Below are positions 47,305 through 55,781 of a stretch of 64,000 nucleotides of DNA, one piece after another. Position 1 is the stretch's first letter. Each line of letters begins with the position of its first letter. The notes under the pieces are model-generated. The model was not told the origin of the DNA and searched no databases. It saw nothing but the letters and a program-made list of their open reading frames with translations. Made by a program: the position numbers and the translations under genes. Source of the stretch: Pseudoalteromonas phenolica (GTDB taxonomy: Bacteria > Pseudomonadota > Gammaproteobacteria > Enterobacterales > Alteromonadaceae); assembly GCF_005886345.1 (NCBI RefSeq), contig NZ_PNEC01000013.1, forward strand, positions 62,001 through 126,000, read 5' to 3'.

Positions 47305-48160
47305 CTAGATAAATTCTATCGACTAGAAAGTTATACTCCCGCTTTCTTGGGTCACTCACACTTGCATCATAGTCAGGAAGACTACCGACCTTTAATTTCT
47401 TGCTAGGATTTAACATAATAAAAGGTAGTGCACCACTTACATGGTACCTATTGGTCGCAGTAAAACGAATATTTACTTCTGGGGTTACTCTAGTTGGTCT
47501 TCTTATTCTTAATTTTGAATCTGACTGTAAACTTTGGACTCGAAGTTTTTCAGTTTCGACAGCCTTTAACCATGAATCTTGATCTATTGCTCGTGGGTTA
47601 GAATACTTAGAAGAACGATCGAGCATTTCTAAAGCTGCATCTTTAGTCAAAGTTTTCGTTGCATGCTTTTTCATCCAAGAGAATCGGACTGAAAAAGGTG
47701 AGTCTGATTCGCAGTGAATTTTCCGGTATGCAGCTAAAGTAATTAAGTTTGGAACAGCAGAGTGAACTGCTTCAAAACGAGCATCATTATTCGGAATACT
47801 AAGAATTAACTCTTTAAACTTTGACTTTTCGATGTTGATTGAATTTATTCTATTTTGCAAATGTTTAAATTTATCTTCTACTAACACAATGCCTGGGTGC
47901 CTAGCTAAAACTTTGCCACTTTTACCTGACTCTAAAAATAAATCATTAAATGAAAATATAATCTTTTTTAAAGCCTCATCACCCGTTATTTCATTTACAA
48001 TAATCTTATCTGGAGCAGTATGTTCTTGCTCTTTATCATAAGCTGGAAGAGAATAATAATTAGCTGAAATAATAGTGGCTGATTCAAGTTCTTTAGAGAA
48101 GAGCTCTAAATGATTTAGCAGCAAATCAAATTGTGCTTTGATAAGAAAATTGATATTCAT
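47291..48160 (-). CDS. tus: Replication terminator protein Tus
   Basis: A 289-residue homologue of E. coli Tus, which binds Ter sites and blocks the replicative helicase from one side only. It aligns along nearly its whole length: YSLPAYDKEQEH matches E. coli FSLPEVKKEDEH, with Glu46-His47 corresponding to Glu49-His50. Also matching are RHPGIVLVEDKFKHLQNRI, DARFEAVHSAVPNLITLAAYR with Phe129/His133 (E. coli Phe140/His144, the pocket that locks the flipped cytosine), VRFSWMKKHATKTL, and KLRIRRPTRVTPEV, matching KLKIKRPVKVQP. It is convergent with repA. A Ter-like site covers its own promoter, as in E. coli. Confidence 0.95.
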   Translation of the reverse strand: MNINFLIKAQFDLLLNHLELFSKELESATIISANYYSLPAYDKEQEHTAPDKIIVNEITGDEALKKIIFSFNDLFLESGKSGKVLARHPGIVLVEDKFKHLQNRINSINIEKSKFKELILSIPNNDARFEAVHSAVPNLITLAAYRKIHCESDSPFSVRFSWMKKHATKTLTKDAALEMLDRSSKYSNPRAIDQDSWLKAVETEKLRVQSLQSDSKLRIRRPTRVTPEVNIRFTATNRYHVSGALPFIMLNPSKKLKVGSLPDYDASVSDPRKREYNFLVDRIYLEKKE

Positions 48161-48184
48161 TGTAATTTTAGTATATGAGATAAT

Positions 48185-48199
48185 GTATGATGTGTTCTT
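48185..48199 (+). other. Ter-like site 1, overlapping the tus promoter
   Basis: GTATGATGTGTTCTT, the reference copy. It matches E. coli Ter GTATGTTGTAACTAA in GTATG and TGT, including the conserved first G. It lies 25 bases upstream of the tus start, directly after a -10 TATAAT read on the reverse strand at 48207-48202, so bound Tus should block tus transcription. Confidence 0.82.
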
Positions 48200-48201
48200 T
48201 T

Positions 48202-48207
48202 ATTATA
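48202..48207 (-). promoter_or_regulatory. Putative -10 element of tus
   Basis: Perfect TATAAT on the reverse strand, with the expected transcription start inside Ter-like site 1. No good -35 is seen, and the assignment rests on the -10 and context. Confidence 0.55.
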
Positions 48208-48745
48208 ACATAAAATAATTCCTTATAAAATTTATTCTTGTTTTACATTTTCGTGTGGGACGGATAATTTATGGTTATAGGTAAGTCCAAATATTAACAG
48301 TATAAGATTTGTGACGGGATTAAAGTATTTTTCAATAATAAAGCGCCGAAATAGAACTTTAAAAAATCTCTAGCTAAGAAGAAGCTTAGTAATGCAAATA
48401 TTTATATTCCAATAAAATTAGACATACAGATCTGTATTTTTAAATGAGAAATTTGAGGATTTCATAGTTATAGGGCTTAGCTGCATATTGAAAATATAAG
48501 ACACATTAATACAAACCTACATAAGTTTATGCTGTTCATAATTTTCTAAATACATTCGCAAAATTTAACTAAATACAGGACTATATTAATAGTTTACATA
48601 TCTTGAAAAACATAAACTACTTAAGACAAAAGTTTATTTTTAAAGAAATCTAGAGTGCATGTAAGGTTTTGTCGTTAGGATTAAAGTAAATCTATCTTCT
48701 TGTTAAACTATTAATTCAAATTTAATGTTAATTTTTAGCGTTAAA

Positions 48746-48760
48746 GTATGATGAGTTCTT
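48746..48760 (+). other. Ter-like site 2
   Basis: GTATGATGAGTTCTT, one difference from site 1, same orientation. Confidence 0.75.
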
Positions 48761-49049
48761 ATTCATATCACATAAGACTCTTAATTGTCTAATAGTGTTT
48801 AAATTAAGGCCTAAAGTAGTTTTTGTATTATGTTAAATTAAACTGAAAATTATTAGTAGAACATAGTTACTTATTTTAGTGAAAAAGTATTAAATCTGTT
48901 CAAAAAGAAAATAAGAAATCATGCTGCTCGTAATATAATAGGAGGAAGGACAAACCATGAGAACAACGGCCTCGATACTTTTATAATAATGAAAAAAGAT
49001 ATGGATAATTACTATCGCTTAATTACTAAACTTAAAATTACCACAAGTT

Positions 49050-50048
49050 TGTAACTCCCCCCAAAATGAAACAGTTCATAAGTAGAATTTTCCATTGAAA
49101 AAAATGTATGAATGATGAAAGAAGTCGTGTCCGGTATTCAGTACCTGGTCAAAGGGCATTATATAAATGGCCATCAAATATGGTGGCTTAGAAGCGTTTG
49201 ATGTTAAACGATACAAAGATATTGAAGAAGAAATTGAAGGCTCAAAAATATGATGTTTGAAAGTTTAATTTATTGAACACTTTAGATCCCAATTTCATTT
49301 TAGCTTAGCATATTATTGTGAAGTTGTAGGCTTTAGCAGGTCAGTTTTTTAATACAAACATAAGAACTTAATATGATGGGATTATTGATGCATTGTTAGA
49401 ATTGTTCGAACGTGATCAAGGTTAGTAGCAGCCCAAACTTCTTATAATACTTCGCAATATTTTGAAATATAACAATTAAAAGCGTGCTGAAAGAGTTTTT
49501 AACTGGCTAAAACACAATTTAAAATATAAAAACGATTAAGACCATCACTGCAAAATAATGACACATCGTTTTTGGCTTCATGAGTAATGTATTATAGAAA
49601 ACGCATAATTTTAAAACATTAAAATACTCATTGACTTCAGTTGAGAAGCATTAGCGAATGAAGTTGTTACAAAATTACCGGCTGAGAGAGTGGTTGGGTA
49701 AATAAAACAGTTTATTGCTTGGGTATAAACCATAAAATCTGAATCGCTCATGGTCCTGAATTTACTTAAGCTATGCTTAAATTATGGCGATAGGAAATGA
49801 CATCAGGTTTGAGTTTAAAAAAATGATAAAACTAAACAAAATAGTTTTTTTAAAGTAACAGAAGTTACTGAGAAACAGTGCAAGATCTTTACTTGTTCAA
49901 GTAGATACATGAAATATGTGAATTTACAGATAAGTACTTAGTCACTTATAGTTATGATCGACCTTATTATCAACTTAGAGGTATTACACCTATTTGTTAT
50001 CTTGAAACTCTACAAAATTCTTCGAATGAGCGGGCTAAATTGTTGTAG
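49050..50048 (+). pseudogene. Decayed IS3-family insertion sequence (orfA and orfB remnants)
   Basis: The left end, TGTAACTCCCCCCAAAATG, resembles IS3-group terminal repeats. Broken-frame translation gives orfA-like YKW followed by YGGLEAFDVKRYKDIEEE, then orfB pieces in the right order: DGIIDALLELFERDQG, RVFNWLKHNLK, a stretch like the DFMSNVL/NREAL core, LPAERVVG, HGPEFT (part of the DDE catalytic core), LYLFK, and YSYDRPYYQLRGITPICYLE at the C-terminus. Many stops and frameshifts show it is dead. No matching right end was found. It lies inside the fork-trap region. Confidence 0.85.
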
Positions 50049-50414
50049 CTACAAATTGATTTTCTAATAGTGAGTATTCGAGTTTTAGTTTTACTGAAAT
50101 CCAATCATAATTTATCAACTTTTGAATGAATTAAATTAGTGCTTTGGATTAAGAAAGTGCCAGGGACTGAAAGAGCGGAGAATATTTTCTTATAGAAAAA
50201 TAAAAACCGGATTTATGAGGTAAGACAACACTCAATGATTTAACCACTCTAATAATGACGGTTTGACACTAAGGCGTCCTATTCTTTTTATCATAATTTT
50301 ATATACAAACTTATGAAAAATACATCGTAAAGCAATATCTCATATAGTTTCAGCACGCAAAATCTTTTCTTTGATTATTTTTACAGTTCAGTATATACAT
50401 CTTTCACATTATTA

Positions 50415-50429
50415 GTATGATGTGTTCTT
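50415..50429 (+). other. Ter-like site 3
   Basis: GTATGATGTGTTCTT, identical to site 1. A weaker match (TGATGTGTTTT) follows at about 50440. Confidence 0.82.
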
Positions 50430-50460
50430 GATGTCTTCTTGATGTGTTTTGCATTTACTC

Positions 50461-50475
50461 TTATGATGTGTACTT
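50461..50475 (+). other. Ter-like site 4
   Basis: TTATGATGTGTACTT, two differences from site 1, including loss of the conserved first G; probably a weaker block. Confidence 0.65.
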
Positions 50476-50537
50476 ATAGTGGGCGTATATCTTGCCAACC
50501 AGTTGTAATTCAATGTTTACGCATACTTCTCGTTTAA

Positions 50538-50552
50538 GTATGTTGTGTTCTT
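50538..50552 (+). other. Ter-like site 5
   Basis: GTATGTTGTGTTCTT. Its first nine bases, GTATGTTGT, are identical to the E. coli Ter core, which links the local repeat to the known family. Confidence 0.82.
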
Positions 50553-50630
50553 AGGAGCTTTATTTTCTATTGAGTTCATAAATGCAATGTTGTAAGTTGT
50601 TAATGTTCAAAATAGATATAGGAATGAGGA

Positions 50631-51980
50631 ATGAACAACTGGAACCCAAATAGCTGGAGAGATTTTCCAATCGTCCAGCAGCCTGAATATCCAGATCAGG
50701 CACAGTTAAAACAGATAGAGAAACAACTTAACTCTGCTCCACCATTAGTATTCGCTGAAGAAACAAGAAGTCTGTACAAAAATTTAGCTGACGTTTGTGA
50801 AGGGAAGGCTTTCTTACTTCAAGGTGGTGATTGTGCTGAATCATTCTCTGATTTTAGTGCCGCAAATATTCGAGATACGTTTAAAACATTACTTCAAATG
50901 GCAGTAGTATTAACTTATGGTGGAAAATGCCCTGTAGTTAAAATTGCAAGAATGGCTGGACAGTATGCTAAGCCAAGATCTTCAGATTATGAAACCATTG
51001 ATGGTTTGTCATTACCATCATACCGCGGTGATATTGTAAATAGCTTCGAATTTACTGAATCAGCTCGTATACCTGATCCAAACAGATTAATGACTGCTTA
51101 TCACCACAGTGCAGCAACATTAAATTTATTAAGAGCATTCGCACAAGGTGGTTTAGCAGATTTACATCAAGTTAATCGTTGGAACATGAGTTTCGTTGCA
51201 GCGAACCCGCTAAAAGAAAAGTTTCAGCAGTTAGCTGATAGAATTCAAGACGCACTTCAGTTTATGGAAGTATGTGGAATTGACTCATCTGTAGCTCCTA
51301 GTTTAAAAGAAACGTCGCTTTATACATCGCACGAAGCATTACTTTTAGGTTATGAAGAAGCGCTAACACGTAGAGATCATCTAACGGGTGATTGGTATGA
51401 CTGCTCATCGCACTTTGTATGGATAGGTGAACGAACTCGACAACTAGACCATGCACATATTGAGTTCTTCAGAGGTATTAAAAACCCAATTGGCGTTAAA
51501 GTTGGTCCAGGTATGAAGCCAGATGAACTCATTGAATTAATAGATGCCTTAAACCCAGAAAATATCCCTGGTAGATTAACACTTATAACAAGAATGGGAG
51601 CCGATATTCTGCCTGAAAAACTTCCGGCACTTGTTAGAAAAGTTCAAGAAGAAGGTCGTAAAGTAATTTGGTCTTCAGACCCAATGCACGGCAATACAGA
51701 AAAAGCAACTACTGGTTATAAAACTCGAAGCTTTAACAATATCTTACGTGAAATTAGCCAATTCTTTGCCGTTCACAAATCAGAAGGGTCTTACGCAGGT
51801 GGTGTCCATTTAGAAATGACCGGCCAACACGTGACAGAATGTACTGGTGGTGCTTATGGTTTATCTGATGAAGATTTAGCCCAAAGATACAGAACACAGT
51901 GTGACCCGAGACTTAATGCAGATCAAGTATTAGAACTTGGTTTCTTAGTTGCTGATTTACTAAAAGATGCAAGAAAATAA
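50631..51980 (+). CDS. Class II (plant-type) DAHP synthase
   Basis: A 449-residue 3-deoxy-D-arabino-heptulosonate-7-phosphate synthase, the first enzyme of aromatic amino acid synthesis, joining phosphoenolpyruvate to erythrose 4-phosphate. It is of type II, not the AroFGH type of E. coli. Diagnostic blocks are [103 protein letters not shown] and [13 protein letters not shown]. Metal ligands (the Cys of GGDC, the His of DPMHGN) are present. It lies just past the Ter-like cluster. Confidence 0.94.
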   Translation: MNNWNPNSWRDFPIVQQPEYPDQAQLKQIEKQLNSAPPLVFAEETRSLYKNLADVCEGKAFLLQGGDCAESFSDFSAANIRDTFKTLLQMAVVLTYGGKCPVVKIARMAGQYAKPRSSDYETIDGLSLPSYRGDIVNSFEFTESARIPDPNRLMTAYHHSAATLNLLRAFAQGGLADLHQVNRWNMSFVAANPLKEKFQQLADRIQDALQFMEVCGIDSSVAPSLKETSLYTSHEALLLGYEEALTRRDHLTGDWYDCSSHFVWIGERTRQLDHAHIEFFRGIKNPIGVKVGPGMKPDELIELIDALNPENIPGRLTLITRMGADILPEKLPALVRKVQEEGRKVIWSSDPMHGNTEKATTGYKTRSFNNILREISQFFAVHKSEGSYAGGVHLEMTGQHVTECTGGAYGLSDEDLAQRYRTQCDPRLNADQVLELGFLVADLLKDARK

Positions 51981-52017
51981 ATTGATTATTGATTGAGCAA
52001 ACGTTCACTAATTTATA

Positions 52018-52052
52018 AACCCCACATAAAGTTGTGGGGTTTGTTTTTTTTT
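52018..52052 (+). terminator. Rho-independent terminator after the DAHP synthase gene
   Basis: Stem AACCCCACA/TGTGGGGTT-like with an AT-rich loop, followed by nine T. Confidence 0.85.
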
Positions 52053-52086
52053 AAGTTTATAAATTTCTTTAGTACAGCTATAAAGC

Positions 52087-52896
52087 CTAATACTTGCGCC
52101 TTACTAAGCCCGCTTCAGAAATAATTTTTGCAGAAATCTCTTCTACTGAGTGTTTCGTAGAATTTAAGTAAGGAGTTTTATGCTTCTTAAATAACATTTC
52201 AACTTCTCTCACCTCAATACGGCATTGACGTATTGACGCATATTTAGAGTTGGCCATACGTTCTTGTCTAATTAATGACAGCCTTTCAGGATCTATCGTT
52301 AACCCAAAAAGTTTGTCTTTATAGGGTAATAAACATTTTGGGTAATTGCCTTTTTCGAGATCGTCTTCAGTCATCGGGTAATTCGCCGCTTTAATGCCAT
52401 ACTGCAACGCAAGATATAGACTAGTCGGTGTTTTACCACTACGACTCACACCAACCAAAATAATATCAGCTTCTTCGTAGTTCTTTATATTTGCGCCATC
52501 ATCATTGGCTAATGCATAGTTAACAGCGTCAATCCTAAAATCATAACTTGACTCATGAATAGAGTGAGTTCTATGAATTCTAGGGACAGGTTCTGTTTTT
52601 AGCTCTTTTTTAAGAACATGGCTGGCTAATGTTAAAAAGTCATAACAAACAGCATTACTCGAAGAAATAATATCGGACAATTCTGGATTCACAAAAGTGA
52701 AAAATACTAATGGCTTATCTCCATCTGCACTAACAGTGTTATTTATAAGCTCTTTAATTTCATGCGCTCTATCGACTGTTTCAACAAAAGGTATTGTTTT
52801 GTGTTGAAATTCAACAGGAAAAAGTGAAAGGGTCGCATGACCAAAAACTTCAGATGTGATAGCTGTACCATCAGAAATATAAAAAGCAGTTCTCAT
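52087..52896 (-). CDS. ppsR: PEP synthase regulatory protein (bifunctional kinase/pyrophosphorylase)
   Basis: A 269-residue PpsR (DUF299). It inactivates phosphoenolpyruvate synthase by ADP-dependent threonine phosphorylation and reverses this with phosphate. The P-loop GVSRSGKTPTSLYLA at about residues 149-163 and the N-terminal RTAFYISDGTAITSEVFGHATLSLFP are characteristic. It is divergent from ppsA, its target, across a 139-base gap that must hold both promoters. This is the standard arrangement in gammaproteobacteria. Confidence 0.95.
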   Translation of the reverse strand: MRTAFYISDGTAITSEVFGHATLSLFPVEFQHKTIPFVETVDRAHEIKELINNTVSADGDKPLVFFTFVNPELSDIISSSNAVCYDFLTLASHVLKKELKTEPVPRIHRTHSIHESSYDFRIDAVNYALANDDGANIKNYEEADIILVGVSRSGKTPTSLYLALQYGIKAANYPMTEDDLEKGNYPKCLLPYKDKLFGLTIDPERLSLIRQERMANSKYASIRQCRIEVREVEMLFKKHKTPYLNSTKHSVEEISAKIISEAGLVRRKY

Positions 52897-53035
52897 AAAA
52901 TAAGCCTAATGAAATTTGTTTATTTTCCTTATCGCGGTTTACGCGACTAGCTTTGCCAGTGTAGAATGCACTCGACTATACTTATGGTCAAACAATCTCT
53001 CACATTTATTACAATTTGTTTATGGAGACAGTTCC

Positions 53036-55414
53036 GTGCAAGACTACGTTCTCTGGTATCAAGAGTTAGGTATGCAAGATGTACCTCGAGTGGGTGGCAA
53101 AAATGCGTCACTTGGGGAAATGATTTCAAACCTAGCAAACGCTGGTGTACAAGTACCAGGCGGATTCGCTACAACCGCCGAAGCCTTCAATGAATTTTTA
53201 GAGCAATCAGGCTTAAACGAAAAAATTCACAAAATCCTAGACACATTAGACGTTGATGACGTTAACACCCTAGCTAAAGTGGGTGCTGATATTCGTCAAT
53301 GGATCATCGATACACCTTTCCAACCAGAACTAGATAAAGCTATTCGCGACGCATATAACACGCTCCATGGTGATGCATCAGCAGATGTTTCTTTCGCAGT
53401 TCGTTCATCTGCAACTGCAGAAGATATGCCTGACGCTTCGTTTGCTGGTCAACAAGAAACATTCTTAAATGTTCGTGGTATTGACGCTGTCATGGTTGCA
53501 ATCAAACACGTATTTGCATCGTTATTCAATGATCGTGCAATTTCTTATCGTGTGCACCAAGGTTATGACCACCGTGGCGTTGCGCTATCGGCAGGTATAC
53601 AACGCATGGTTCGTTCAGACAAAGCATCTTCAGGTGTAATGTTCAGTATCGATACTGAATCAGGTTTTGAAGATGTAGTATTTGTAACATCAAGCTATGG
53701 TCTTGGTGAAATGGTTGTGCAGGGTGCTGTAAACCCTGATGAATTTTATGTTCATAAACCAACTTTGGCCAAAGGTAAACCTTCTGTAGTTAGAAGAAAC
53801 TTAGGTTCTAAAGCAATTCAAATGGTTTATTCAAGTGATGAATCACATGGTAAGCAAGTTGAAATTGTTGATATGGAGCCTGAATTATCAAATCGTTTTT
53901 CAATTACAGATGAAGAAGTACAAGAACTAGCAAAGCAAGCTGTAATTATTGAAAAACATTATGGCCGTCCGATGGATATCGAATGGGCTAAAGATGGTAA
54001 TGACGGTAAACTTTATATCGTTCAAGCACGTCCAGAAACAGTGCGCTCGAATGAAGACGCAAATGTGATGGAGCGTTTCCAACTTAAAGCACAATCTAAT
54101 GTTATTGCAGAAGGTCGTGCTATTGGTCACAAAATTGGTTCTGGCGTTGTAAGAGTTCTTAACTCAATCGACGAGATGGACAAAGTTCAAGTTGGTGATG
54201 TATTAGTTACTGATATGACAGATCCAGATTGGGAACCAATCATGAAACGTGCAGCTGCGATCGTTACAAACCGTGGTGGTCGTACATGTCACGCAGCAAT
54301 CATTGCTCGTGAACTTGGCATTCCAGCTGTAGTTGGTTGTGGTAACGCAACAGACTTAATCACTAATAACCAAGAAGTAACAGTTTCTTGTGCTGAAGGT
54401 GATACAGGCTATATCTACGAAGGCAAGCTTGATTATGAAGTAATTACTTCTGAAATTGACTCTATGCCTGATTTACCAATGAAAATTATGATGAATGTTG
54501 GTAATCCAGACCGTGCGTTCGACTTTGCTAAATTACCACATGCTGGTATTGGTCTTGCACGCTTAGAGTTTATTATCAACCGAATGATTGGTATTCACCC
54601 TAAAGCTTTAATCAACTTTGATACTCAACCAGCTGATTTACAAGCTGAAATCAAAGAAATGATCGCAGGTTATGCTTCTCCAGTTGAATTCTATATCGAG
54701 AAACTAGTTGAAGGTATTGCAACTTTAGGTTCAGCATTTGCGCCAGAGCGCGTCATTGTTCGTATGTCAGACTTCAAGTCAAATGAATATGCGAACTTGG
54801 TCGGCGGTCAGCAATATGAGCCGGAAGAAGAAAACCCAATGATTGGTTTCCGCGGCGCGTCTCGTTATATTTCTGAAGATTTCCGTGAATGTTTTGCTCT
54901 AGAATGTGAAGCTATTAAACGTGTAAGAAATGGCATGGACTTAACGAATGTTGAGATCATGATACCATTTGTTCGTACATTAGAAGAAGCAGCTCAAGTA
55001 ATACAATTACTTGAAGAGCATGGCTTAAAACGTGGTGAAAATGGCTTAAAAGTAATCATGATGTGTGAATTACCATCAAATGCATTACTTGCAGAAGAGT
55101 TCCTAGAATACTTCGACGGTTTCTCTATTGGTTCTAACGATTTAACTCAGTTAACATTAGGTCTTGACCGTGATTCTGGTTTAATCGCACACCTATTCGA
55201 TGAAAGAAATCCTGCAATTAAGAAGCTTTTATCTATGGCTATTCAAACTGCTAAAGCCAAAGGTAAATATGTTGGTATCTGCGGCCAAGGTCCTTCAGAT
55301 CATGAAGATTTTGCTGCCTGGCTTGTTGAACAAGGTATTGATTCTGTATCTTTGAATCCTGATACAGTGTTAGAAACTTGGTTGTATTTAGCAGATAAAC
55401 TTAAAGCAAACTAA
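53036..55414 (+). CDS. ppsA: Phosphoenolpyruvate synthase
   Basis: A 792-residue PpsA, making PEP from pyruvate and ATP for gluconeogenesis. Domain order: ATP-grasp ([27 protein letters not shown]), phosphohistidine domain with His419 ([22 protein letters not shown]), and the PEP-binding barrel with the [33 protein letters not shown] block and the GICGQGPSD Cys. The GTG at 53036 is the best start: it has a GGAG ribosome binding site, gives [11 protein letters not shown], and matches the E. coli length exactly. The ORF could be extended upstream, but without a ribosome binding site. Confidence 0.96.
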   Translation: MQDYVLWYQELGMQDVPRVGGKNASLGEMISNLANAGVQVPGGFATTAEAFNEFLEQSGLNEKIHKILDTLDVDDVNTLAKVGADIRQWIIDTPFQPELDKAIRDAYNTLHGDASADVSFAVRSSATAEDMPDASFAGQQETFLNVRGIDAVMVAIKHVFASLFNDRAISYRVHQGYDHRGVALSAGIQRMVRSDKASSGVMFSIDTESGFEDVVFVTSSYGLGEMVVQGAVNPDEFYVHKPTLAKGKPSVVRRNLGSKAIQMVYSSDESHGKQVEIVDMEPELSNRFSITDEEVQELAKQAVIIEKHYGRPMDIEWAKDGNDGKLYIVQARPETVRSNEDANVMERFQLKAQSNVIAEGRAIGHKIGSGVVRVLNSIDEMDKVQVGDVLVTDMTDPDWEPIMKRAAAIVTNRGGRTCHAAIIARELGIPAVVGCGNATDLITNNQEVTVSCAEGDTGYIYEGKLDYEVITSEIDSMPDLPMKIMMNVGNPDRAFDFAKLPHAGIGLARLEFIINRMIGIHPKALINFDTQPADLQAEIKEMIAGYASPVEFYIEKLVEGIATLGSAFAPERVIVRMSDFKSNEYANLVGGQQYEPEEENPMIGFRGASRYISEDFRECFALECEAIKRVRNGMDLTNVEIMIPFVRTLEEAAQVIQLLEEHGLKRGENGLKVIMMCELPSNALLAEEFLEYFDGFSIGSNDLTQLTLGLDRDSGLIAHLFDERNPAIKKLLSMAIQTAKAKGKYVGICGQGPSDHEDFAAWLVEQGIDSVSLNPDTVLETWLYLADKLKAN

Positions 55415-55417
55415 TTG

Positions 55418-55445
55418 AAAAGCCGGCAATTGCCGGCTTTTTTCA
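55418..55445. terminator. Terminator between ppsA and the small membrane-protein gene
   Basis: Palindrome AAAGCCGGCAATTGCCGGCT and a T run, just after the ppsA stop and at the 3' edge of the convergent gene. Confidence 0.87.
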
Positions 55446-55646
55446 TTTTACTTTGTCTAATCTGTAACAAACATTTCTAAAAATTCGCTGTAATTTCTTC
55501 AAATAGATTCTAGCTTTAGGGTAATAAAAAGAAAAACACATTAGAGCAGCCAAACCAAATATGATTGAAGGACCAGGCACAACAAAAAAGATTATTGCTA
55601 ATATTACAAATAGACAACCTAAACTCAAAGTAAGAAATTTCTTCAT
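55443..55646 (-). CDS. Small PGPGW-like membrane protein
   Basis: A 67-residue protein starting MKKFLTLSLGCLFVILAII. Two hydrophobic segments flank a VVPGPSIIFGLAALM turn, matching the PGPGW-type putative transmembrane family, followed by a basic tail. The ATG at 55646 is preceded by a perfect AGGAGG, which settles the start; the ORF is open for another 53 codons but those lack a ribosome binding site. Function unknown. It is divergent from the YdiJ-like gene. Confidence 0.78.
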   Translation of the reverse strand: MKKFLTLSLGCLFVILAIIFFVVPGPSIIFGLAALMCFSFYYPKARIYLKKLQRIFRNVCYRLDKVK

Positions 55647-55781
55647 AACAGCCTCCTGTATTAAATAATAACAAGTTAAATATAATTTTCTGTTTCTAAC
55701 TGTAACAAAGAATATAAAACTCAATTTTCTTAACATTCTACCGTGATACAATAGAGTCATAAGTAATAAGTGAAAACCGTC

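Larger units (their letters stand above)
48208..50630. other. Terminus region, AT-rich and nearly devoid of intact genes
   Basis: About 2.4 kb between tus and the DAHP synthase gene. It holds four further Ter-like sites (48746, 50415, 50461, 50538) and a decayed IS3-family element. Outside these I recognise no coding sequence. A strong AGGAGG before ATG at 48958 leads only to a nine-codon ORF, perhaps the start of a dead gene. Confidence 0.8.

Noticed and set aside
48941-48990. Strong AGGAGG ribosome binding site before a nine-codon ORF
   Set aside because: Too short and followed by stops; at most the start of a dead gene or a leader, not callable.
51886-51900. AGAACACAG, reverse-strand match to the TGTGTTCT part of the Ter-like motif
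   Set aside because: No GTATGA half and inside the DAHP synthase gene.
52916-53035. Upstream extension of the ppsA reading frame
   Set aside because: No ribosome binding site and not found in the family; the GTG at 53036 gives the correct 792-residue protein.
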